DNA from: Streptomyces sp. WMMC940
GTDB lineage: Bacteria; Actinomycetota; Actinomycetes; Streptomycetales; Streptomycetaceae
Length of the DNA stretch: 64,000 nucleotides
Direction: 5' to 3'
NCBI RefSeq assembly: GCF_027460265.1
Contig: NZ_JAPZBC010000001.1
Coordinates: forward strand, 1,054,001-1,118,000
In this document: piece after piece, positions 40,508 through 47,218 of the stretch
Numbering within the stretch: the first letter of the stretch is position 1
Layout: each line of letters starts with the position of its first letter
The notes under the pieces: model-generated
The model's database searches: none
Told to the model about the DNA's origin: nothing
The model's input: only the letters and a program-made list of their open reading frames with translations
Program-made: the position numbers and the translations under genes

Positions 40508-41080
40508 GCGCCCACCTCCCGTCGCCAGGGCCCGGGATTCGGCTGCCCGGCCACGAGCCCTTTATACGGAGGTTCGGGCCGGCCCGCCGCTCCGGGCGGG
40601 CCGTTCGGCAGTCCCCGGGTTCGGGGCCGGCCGGGAGCGCGGTCGTGCGCGTCGCCGGTGCGCGGCCCGCTCGCACCAGGGTCAGGGGACGGCGGACTAC
40701 GGCGTCGAACACGGGGAACGCCGGGCGGGCCGACGGCGGACGGAGTCGTCACGGCACTCCTCGGAAGTGCGACGGGGGCGGTACGGGGTCCGGTGGACCG
40801 CAGGCGGCGCGACGCGGGCGGCGGCCGCTGCGGGTGAACAGCCGTGGGAAGGGTGGGAAAAGGGTGGGGACGTGAAGGGTGGTCACGGGAGCCCCGGGCG
40901 AGAATTCCCTTGCGACCGGAGCCGGTCGGGACGGTCCGGCCGCCGACCGGCTCCGGCCGGAAGGGCGCGCGCCACCGTCGCCCGTCGCCCGTCGCCCGTC
41001 CTCCGTGCGCCGGTCCGGCGCGGGCGCGCCCGTGTACCGGGCGTACCCCTGTGCCGGTGCGGCGGTTCGCGGAGCCGGCG
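40508..41080. other. 573-nt intergenic region
   Basis: There is no gene that can be supported. It holds a GGCCCGCC/GGCGGGCC hairpin near 40577-40598, a compact G-quadruplex motif at 40846-40869 (separate entry) and a triplicated CGTCGCC unit near 40977-40996. It separates the aminotransferase-like gene promoter from the DinB gene stop. Confidence 0.45.
40846..40869 (+). other. potential G-quadruplex
   Basis: GGG-AA-GGG-T-GGG-AAAA-GGG-T-GGGG: five G-tracts with loops of 2, 1, 4 and 1 nt on the plus strand, about 340 nt upstream of the aminotransferase-like start (which is on the other strand) and 210 nt downstream of the DinB stop. Confidence 0.6.
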
Positions 41081-41653
41081 TCAGGGACGGCGCCCCAGCA
41101 GGCAGAGCAGCCTCGTCTGCCGGTCCGCGCCCTCCGGCGGTTCCACGGCAGGCGCGAACAGGCCGCTTCCGGACAGTTCGGCGGCGTACGGCGCGACTTC
41201 CTCCGCGGCGAAGCCGACCAGTGCGTCCGGGAGGGTGTCGTCGGCGCCGATCGCCCGCGAGAGGTCCCACGCGTGCACGATCACGTCGGCCGTCATCTGC
41301 GAGCAGTAGGCGGCGACCGTGGTGTCGCCGTGCGACAGACCGACGCCCCGGTCCAGGGCTCCCGGCTCACGGAAGGCAGCCTTGGCCGCGGAGGCGGCCC
41401 GGTCCCAGGTGACGGCGGGATGCCCGCCGAGCACGTCGCCGTCGTAGGCGTCGCCCACGTCCGAGACCGAACGGCCTTCGCCGACCAGGGGCGGTACCCA
41501 CAACTGCTCGGCGGTCACATGGTTGACGAGGTCCCGCACGGACCATCCGGTGCAGGGCGTCGGCGCGTCCCACTGCTCAGGGCGGACGGCGTGCACCCGG
41601 TCCGTGAAGAGCGCGAGGGCCTCGGCGTGCCGGTCCAGCAGGCGAGTGTCCAT
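41081..41653 (-). CDS. mycothiol-dependent maleylpyruvate isomerase-like/DinB-fold protein (TIGR03086-type)
   Basis: The 190-residue protein begins MDTRLLDRHAEALALFTDRV with APTPCTGWSVRDLVNHVTAE, the hallmark of the actinobacterial MDMPI_N family, and has the later metal-binding His in TADVIVHAWDLSRAIG. The three-histidine site of DinB-fold metalloenzymes appears present. Many members use mycothiol as cofactor, which agrees with an actinobacterial host. The substrate is unknown. It is divergent from the PAP2/DAGK gene. Confidence 0.87.
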   Translation of the reverse strand: MDTRLLDRHAEALALFTDRVHAVRPEQWDAPTPCTGWSVRDLVNHVTAEQLWVPPLVGEGRSVSDVGDAYDGDVLGGHPAVTWDRAASAAKAAFREPGALDRGVGLSHGDTTVAAYCSQMTADVIVHAWDLSRAIGADDTLPDALVGFAAEEVAPYAAELSGSGLFAPAVEPPEGADRQTRLLCLLGRRP

Positions 41654-41852
41654 GGGCTCCACTGTGCTCCGGCGGTCCGACGCCCGCGAACGCTCACGGC
41701 GCCGCAGGGGCGCGGGGGGCGCGCGCCACGCGGGCCGTCGCCGGGGCGGCGGTGCGGCGGCGGTGGGCCCCGGAGGCACGGGCCGCGGCCACGCCCCCTG
41801 CGCCGCCCGGGTGCACGATCACCGCACCCACCCGTCCTGCACGGCCCCGGGA

Positions 41853-41988
41853 CCCACGCCCACGCACCGGCCCCGCGCCCACGCGAGCGCGTGCACACCG
41901 CCACCCCACCGGCCCTGCACGGCCCCGGGACCCCCGCCCACCCCCACGCCCACGCACCGGCCCCGCGCCCACGCGAGCGCGTGCACAC
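41853..41988. repeat. 46-bp exact direct repeat (two copies, 90 bp apart)
   Basis: The 46 bp at 41853-41898 recur exactly at 41943-41988, and the flanking block TGCACGGCCCCGGGACCC is also repeated (41838 and 41916). The array occupies much of the gap between the divergent DinB and PAP2/DAGK genes. No gene is supported in 41654-42059. Confidence 0.85.
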
Positions 41989-42059
41989 GTCCTGCGCGGC
42001 GCGGGTGGCATGTGCAGGGGGTCCGCTTGGATCGCGAGGACTCGGGGTACCCGCGTTCC

Positions 42060-43691
42060 ATGCCGGCCTTCCACCGAGACGCAGCGCCGCGGTCCGCCGC
42101 GCACTCGCTCCCGCAGTCCTTCACGCGTGCCGTGTCCCGCGTCGTGTCCTTCCCCGAGGGGTTGCCGCAGCGTACGCCGCGCGCCCGGCGGGTCGCCTCG
42201 ACCCTCACCGGGTGGGACCGCGGGGTCCTCCATGCGGTCGCGACCCGCCACTGGCCGGGGGCCGACCCGGTGCTGCCGAGGCTCAGCAGGGCCGCCGACC
42301 ACGGGCTCCTGTGGTTCGGCACGGCCGCCGGGATGGCCGTCTTCGGACGCGGCGCACGGTCGCGGCGGGCCGCTGTGCGCGGCGTGGCCTCGCTGGCGCT
42401 CGCCTCCGCGACGATCAACACCGTGGCCAAGCGGTCGGTGCGCAGGTCGCGCCCGCTGCTCGACGCCGTGCCGCTCGTCAGGCAGCTGAAGCGGCAGCCG
42501 TTCACCACGTCCTTCCCCTCCGGCCATTCGGCGTCGGCGGCGGCGTTCGCCACGGGAGTGGCGATGGAGTCCAAAGGCTGGGGTGCGGTCGTGGCACCGG
42601 TCGCGGCCGCGGTCGCCCTGTCCCGCGTCTACACCGGGGTCCACTACCCGAGCGATGTCCTCGTGGGGGCCGCGCTCGGCGTCGGAGCGGCGTTCGCGGT
42701 GCGCGGGCTGGTGCCGACCCGGGACCAGCTGCCGCCGCCGGGACGGCCGCACACCCTGGCGCCCCGGCTGCCCGCCGGGAAGGACCTCGTCGTGGTCGCC
42801 AACCGCTCCTCCGGCTCCGGGACCGGACCACTTGGCGCGCTGGCCGCCGGGGACGACGCCACGGCCCTGGTCCGCGACGCGCTGCCGTTGGCGCGGATCG
42901 TCGAGTGCGCTCCGGAGGAGATCGAGAGCGCCCTGGAGGAGGCGGCCAGGAGCGGCTGTCGGGCCCTCGGCGTGCTGGGCGGTGACGGCACGGTGAACCT
43001 CGCCGCGAGCACCGCGGCCCGGCACGGGCTGCCGCTCGCCGTGTTCCCCGGAGGGACTCTGAACCACTTCGCTTACGACCTCGGTCTGGAGACCGTGCAC
43101 GACACGTGCGAGGCACTGACGTCGGGTGATGCCGTACGCGTGGACCTGGGCCGGTTCACCCCGGGGCCGGACGGCGCGCGGGAGGGCCACTTCGTCAACA
43201 CCTTCTCCCTCGGCGTGTACCCCGAGATGGTGCGCATCCGGGAACGGTGGTCGCCGAGGATCGGCGGCTGGCCCGCCGGTGTGCTGGCCGCGCTGCGGAC
43301 CCTGCGCGGCGAGCACCCCCTGGAGGCGGAGATCGCCGGGCGCAGGAGGCCGCTGTGGCTGCTGTTCGCCGGGAACGGGAGCTACCAGCGCGTCGGCCCG
43401 ACACCCGGGCGCCGTTACGACCTCGCCGACGGACTGCTCGACGTCCGGGCGGTGCACGGCGGCCGGTTCCCGGGCGTGCGGCTGCTCGCCGCGGCGCTCG
43501 CGGGTCCGCTGAGCCGGTCCCCGTTCCACGCGGCCGGCCGGCTGCGGAAGCTGCGCATCTCCGGCCTGGCGCCGGGCTCGCTGCTCGCGTACGACGGCGA
43601 GATCGCCGGGGCACCGACGGACCTGACGGTGGACAAACTGACGGAGGCACTGGTCGTCTACCGGCCCTCGCCTGCCTCACCGCTGCTCTGA
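42060..43691 (+). CDS. PAP2 phosphatase / diacylglycerol kinase-type fusion
   Basis: The 543-residue protein has an N-terminal PAP2 acid phosphatase (about 30-225) with all three motifs: KRSVRRSRP, FPSGHSASAAA and SRVYTGVHYPSD. The C-terminal half (about 240-530) is a DAGK/LCB5-type lipid kinase with KDLVVVANRSSGSG, LGVLGGDGTVNLAAS, FPGGTLNHFAYDLGL and the end VTVDKLTEALVVYRP. Such fusions occur in actinobacteria and may interconvert lipid phosphates. The start is the ATG at 42060, which lies just past the repeat region; GAGG is about 17 nt away, so initiation is not strongly marked. Confidence 0.9.
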   Translation: MPAFHRDAAPRSAAHSLPQSFTRAVSRVVSFPEGLPQRTPRARRVASTLTGWDRGVLHAVATRHWPGADPVLPRLSRAADHGLLWFGTAAGMAVFGRGARSRRAAVRGVASLALASATINTVAKRSVRRSRPLLDAVPLVRQLKRQPFTTSFPSGHSASAAAFATGVAMESKGWGAVVAPVAAAVALSRVYTGVHYPSDVLVGAALGVGAAFAVRGLVPTRDQLPPPGRPHTLAPRLPAGKDLVVVANRSSGSGTGPLGALAAGDDATALVRDALPLARIVECAPEEIESALEEAARSGCRALGVLGGDGTVNLAASTAARHGLPLAVFPGGTLNHFAYDLGLETVHDTCEALTSGDAVRVDLGRFTPGPDGAREGHFVNTFSLGVYPEMVRIRERWSPRIGGWPAGVLAALRTLRGEHPLEAEIAGRRRPLWLLFAGNGSYQRVGPTPGRRYDLADGLLDVRAVHGGRFPGVRLLAAALAGPLSRSPFHAAGRLRKLRISGLAPGSLLAYDGEIAGAPTDLTVDKLTEALVVYRPSPASPLL

Positions 43692-43726
43692 TCGTTGCGG
43701 GGCCCGGATCTGCACTTCCGCACCGA

Positions 43727-43755
43727 CGGACGGCTCCCGGGCCCCGGGCCGTCCG
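43727..43755 (+). terminator. terminator hairpin after the PAP2/DAGK gene
   Basis: An 8-bp perfect stem (43727-43734 with 43748-43755), with a further self-complementary CCCGGG in the loop, lies 36 nt past the stop. Confidence 0.55.
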
Positions 43756-43953
43756 GAGCCCGGCCTGTGCGGCGGCCCGGCACTCACCCGAGAGGCCGGC
43801 ACCCGCCCGCGGAGGCCGGCGCCCGCCCGGGTCAGGTCCGCCACAACCGGCGGGCCGCGCTCCACCGCGCGTCCATATCGCAAGACGCAGGTCTCAACAT
43901 CCGGATGACCGGCGTACGGTGGCCGTACCACGTCTCGAGAGGGGTAGGGCCAC

Positions 43954-44766
43954 ATGCCGAAGGAGACCGCCGTCTACACCCACGGCCACCACGAGTCGGT
44001 GCTGCGCTCGCACCGCTGGCGCACGGCGGCCAACTCGGCCGCGTACCTCGTGCCCGAACTGCGGCCCGGTGCCGACGTGCTGGACGTCGGCTGCGGCCCC
44101 GGCACGATCACGGCCGATCTGGCGGCCCTGGTCTCCCCCGGTACGGTCACGGCGGTCGACGCCGCGCCGGACGTCCTGGAGCCGGCGCGGGAGGAGGCGC
44201 GGGCACGCGGACTGGACAGCATCCGCTTCGAGGTCGCCGACGTCCACGCACTGGACTTCCCCGACGACTCCTTCGACGTCGTCCACGCCCACCAGGTGCT
44301 GCAGCACGTGGGCGACCCGGTGGCGGCGCTCCGCGAGATGCGGCGGGTGTGCAGGCCGGGCGGCGTCGTCGCCGTCCGCGACAGCGACTACGGCGCCTTC
44401 GCCTGGTTTCCCGAAGTCCCGGCGCTGGACACCTGGCTGGAGCTGTACCGCCGTGTGGCACGGGCCAACGGCGGGGAACCGGACGCCGGCCGCAGGCTGT
44501 ACTCGTGGGCGCGCGCCGCCGGCTTCCCCGACGTCACGGCTACGGCCTCCGCCTGGTGCTTCACCACCCCGGACGAACGCGCGTGGTGGAGCGGTCTGTG
44601 GGCGGACCGTACGACGGCCTCGGCCTATGCGGCGCTCGCCGTCGAGGGCGGCCACGCCCGCCCGCACGAACTCGACGCCATAGCCGCGGCCTGGCGCGCT
44701 TGGGGCCGCGCTGACGACGGCTGGTTCATGGTCCCGCACGGCGAACTGATCTGCCGGGCACCCTGA
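43954..44766 (+). CDS. class I SAM-dependent methyltransferase (UbiE/type 11)
   Basis: The 270-residue protein starts MPKETAVYTHGHHESVLRSH, has motif I ADVLDVGCGPGTITADLAAL, VTAVDAAPDVLEPAREEA, the LDFPDDSFDVVHAHQVLQHV segment and CRPGGVVAVRDSDY. This matches a common actinobacterial clan in which HxHHxSVLxSHxWRTxxNSA begins the protein. The acceptor is unknown. It is the last gene before the accessory islet and has no operon partner. Confidence 0.92.
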   Translation: MPKETAVYTHGHHESVLRSHRWRTAANSAAYLVPELRPGADVLDVGCGPGTITADLAALVSPGTVTAVDAAPDVLEPAREEARARGLDSIRFEVADVHALDFPDDSFDVVHAHQVLQHVGDPVAALREMRRVCRPGGVVAVRDSDYGAFAWFPEVPALDTWLELYRRVARANGGEPDAGRRLYSWARAAGFPDVTATASAWCFTTPDERAWWSGLWADRTTASAYAALAVEGGHARPHELDAIAAAWRAWGRADDGWFMVPHGELICRAP

Positions 44767-44931
44767 GCCGTGCTCGGCCGCGGCCCGCTCCGCGGCCGAC
44801 CGGCGGCAGCGCCCAGGGTTCCGGCGTCCCGTCGCCGCGCTCGGCGAGGAACCGGCCCCGCCCCGCCGGCGCAGCGCCAACGGCATCCTCGCGGTAGGCG
44901 ACCGCAACGCCCCGTACTGCGGAGCGTGTCC
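44767..44931. other. spacer before the left inverted repeat
   Basis: 165 nt with no gene or clear terminator; it marks the boundary between host-like sequence and the islet. Confidence 0.3.
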
Positions 44932-44978
44932 GGGGTCCAGCCAAGGTGAGCCCAAAAGCCGCCACGGGATGATCTTGG
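44932..44978 (+). repeat. left copy of a 47-bp inverted repeat bounding the islet
   Basis: This 47-bp segment starts GGGGTCCAGCCAAG and ends CACGGGATGATCTTGG. The reverse complement of 50715-50761 matches it at 42 of 47 positions. The outer 14 bases are identical. Their inverted orientation around a Tn3-type relic and an NTPase operon suggests the ends of a mobile element, or two copies of a dispersed repeat. Confidence 0.8.
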
Positions 44979-45126
44979 TGTTCTGATTCCCTGCTGCCCT
45001 TCTATCACCAAGGAGCCACTCGCGTCCGGGACTCCTGGATTCTGATCTTCTCAGGTCCGCGCACTGGGGATGATCACGCGGCGCGGCGTGAGGCACCTTG
45101 AAAGCTGGGCATCGAGTGGGGGTGGG

Positions 45127-46226
45127 ATGACCTCGATCGAGAGAACCGGATACCCAAGCGGCTGATCACCCCGCGCGAACTGCACGCGTTCTTCACTCCC
45201 AGTGAGGAGGAGCGAGTTGGTCCGAGGAGGTCACAGACTCTGGCGAGCACCAGCTCGCCCTGTTGGTGGCGCTGAAGTCTTACCAGCGGATGAGCTGCTT
45301 CCCTAAGGCATACGACGGACCAGGTGGAGGAGTTCGTGCGCCGGGCGGTGGAGCTGCCGGAGAGCACCTTGCCGGTGTACGCGTCGGCCCGGACGGCCGA
45401 GCGGTACGGGTCGTGGGTGCGTGAGCGGTGCCAGGTGCGCTACGACGGCCCGGCGGCCCGCGGGCTGGTCAAGGAGACGATGCGGATCGAGGCGGCGTCG
45501 AAGAACGATCCGGCGGACCTGATCAACATCGCGCTGGAGAAGCTGGTCGAGGCCGGGCTGGAGATCCCGCGGTTCTCCACGCTGGACGCGACGGTGTCCA
45601 CTGTGCGGAGGCAGGTCAACGAGGAGATCCTGACAAGGATCCGGGTCGGATGACCGGGAATGAGTGGGGCCAGCTGCCGGGGCTGCCGGATGTGATCGGG
45701 CTGGACGGCAAGACGCTGTTCAACGCGCTCAAGCAGAGCCGGGCCGAGCGACCTGGTCGCACTTCAAGCGGCTGAAGGGCCACCTGGAGTGGGTGGACGG
45801 GTTCGGCGATCCGGGGAAGTGGCTTGAGGGGGTCGCGTCGGTGAAGGCCGCGGACTTCGCGGGCGAGGCGGAGGCGCAGGACGTCGCGACGTTGAAGGAC
45901 TACACCGAGGCCGCGGGTGGGCGCTGATCGCGTGCTGATAGAGACCCACTTCAAGGACCTGATGCGGGTCACGGTCTCGGTCCGCGAGGGCACGATCTCC
46001 TCGACGCTGCTGCTCAAACGGCTGCGCCCCGGTTCCCACAAGAACGCCACCTACACCGCGTTCCGCGAGGTCGGGCGAGTGATCCGCACCGTCCAGCTGC
46101 TGCGCTACCTCTCGGACGCGCCGCTGCGCGGCCGGGTGACGCCCCGGTGTGTACTCCACCCACGAGATCGGGATCACCCCGGAGGACTACGACACCCGTC
46201 TCGACGTCGACTTCAGCACGCTGTAA
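45127..46226 (+). pseudogene. Tn3-family transposase relic, frameshifted and internally deleted
   Basis: The normal N-terminus of the family is recognisable (MTSIERTGYP at 45127), then after a frame change KRLITPRELHAFFTPSEEE, another change, ALLVALKSYQRMSCFPKAYD, another change, and from 45324 a long intact piece (VEEFVRRAVELPESTLPVYA to LTRIRVG). This is followed by a fragment with HFKRLKGHLEWVDGFG. The C-terminal DDE-side piece appears from about 45933 (LIETHFKDLMRVTVSVREGT, ATYTAFREVGRVIRTVQLLR). Roughly 500 residues in between are missing. At 46145-46226 an unidentified tail reads GVYSTHEIGITPEDYDTRLD. It cannot encode an active enzyme. Confidence 0.85.
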
Positions 46227-46393
46227 GACGAGCGGGCCCCAGCCGCTTGAACCACCTGGCCGTCCGGAGCACGTGCCAGGCGCCCGGGCGGGGAGAGGGG
46301 CAGCCCAGCCCGCGGGCGCCGTACTACTTGATCACAGTTTTCATCACCGACGGCGTTGGCGGCGAACCTGCTGATGGACTCGTCGACTTCGAA

Positions 46394-46519
46394 CTAGTGG
46401 TCCCGGTCGAGCTTCTGGTAGTTCGCCTCGAACTCGTCCTCGGGCATCGTTGCGATGCTGGTGCACAGAATCACGACGAGCTGCTCCTGCTCGTCGAAGC
46501 TCAGTGGCTTCGTGGTCAT
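46394..46519 (-). CDS. 41-residue acidic small protein, unknown function
   Basis: The ATG at 46519 follows GAAGGGGA by 4 nt. The product starts MTTKPLSFDEQEQLVVILCT and contains MPEDEFEANYQ; it is acidic and probably helical. It lies about 320 nt downstream of the 121-residue gene on the same strand, so it could have its own promoter. No family is recognised. It may be a component of the NTPase islet or an independent remnant. Confidence 0.45.
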   Translation of the reverse strand: MTTKPLSFDEQEQLVVILCTSIATMPEDEFEANYQKLDRDH

Positions 46520-46840
46520 GTGTCCCCTTCGAAGGTGTCGGGCTTGCTCAAAGGGTGAGCGTAGGACCCCTCGCGGCGACGTGTGCCGCGAGCGGGCTTG
46601 TTGGGACATCGGTACAGCCGTTGACGCTGCGAACGATCACGGTCCGAGAATACCTGCGGGCATTGTGAGAAAGCATTTCTGCGAGACATCGCGTGAAGAT
46701 ACAAAGAGCAAATCGAACATGGTCGGGCAGGGGTTCGCAACCTCATCGGCAAGAGGGAAACTCGGGGCCAGGGAAACCCGGCCTCCTGCGCAAGCCTGCC
46801 AACATTGAAGGCCAGCGCGACGATGCCCGTCGATAGGCGA
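46520..46840. other. less GC-rich gap within the islet
   Basis: 321 nt between the 121-residue gene stop and the 41-residue gene start. The region 46660-46760 is distinctly AT-richer than the surrounding chromosome. GGGGTTCGCAACC near 46730 recalls a tRNA T-arm, but no tRNA can be folded. No terminator hairpin was identified. Confidence 0.35.
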
Positions 46841-47206
46841 TCACTTCGGTGGCGCGACCACCCCGAGGTTCAGAGCGAGGGTCATGATCACTGCAGTAAG
46901 AGCGGGCTGGCCGGCCTCGGCGAGGAACGAGGCGAAGCGTGCGAACGCGGCCCGCAGGCGTCCGGGCTCTACCGGCTCGACCGAGGCGGCTTCTTCGATT
47001 TCGGCCAATGCCGCCTGTGTTCCGGCTCGGTGCTCCTCCGCCATGGTGACAGTAGCGAGTTCGCGGGACATCATGGTGACGAAGGCACTCAGGGCCTCGC
47101 GGTCGGATGCCCGTCGGTTCGTGAGCACGTTGTTGTCGCCGGTGTTGAGCTGACCGACGGCGTTGCCGCCGACACTGATGCTGCGGGTGCCAGGGGATTC
47201 TGTCAC
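46841..47206 (-). CDS. 121-residue partner protein with GGN/TGDxN N-terminal tag
   Basis: The GTG at 47206 has AAGGAAGGAA just upstream and lies 12 nt after the stop of the NTPase gene, so the two form an operon. Residues 9-29 (SISVGGNAVGQLNTGDNNVL) are almost the same as residues 8-26 of the NTPase (LSVGGDAIGQFSTGDHNVL). The middle is a charged helical region (REALSAFVTMMSRELATVTM, HRAGTQAALAEIEEA) and the end is hydrophobic (LTAVIMTLALNLGVVAP), possibly membrane-associated. No function is known. The shared tag suggests that the two proteins associate through it. Confidence 0.8.
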   Translation of the reverse strand: MTESPGTRSISVGGNAVGQLNTGDNNVLTNRRASDREALSAFVTMMSRELATVTMAEEHRAGTQAALAEIEEAASVEPVEPGRLRAAFARFASFLAEAGQPALTAVIMTLALNLGVVAPPK

Positions 47207-47218
47207 GGCTTCCTTCCT

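Noticed and set aside
41694..43529. 611-codon minus-strand open frame opposite the PAP2/DAGK gene
   Set aside because: The plus strand carries all catalytic motifs of two enzyme families; the minus translation is Arg/Gly/Pro-rich noise.
46725..46745. tRNA-like T-arm GGGGTTCGCAACC as a possible attachment-site tRNA
   Set aside because: No acceptor, D-arm or anticodon arm can be formed around it.
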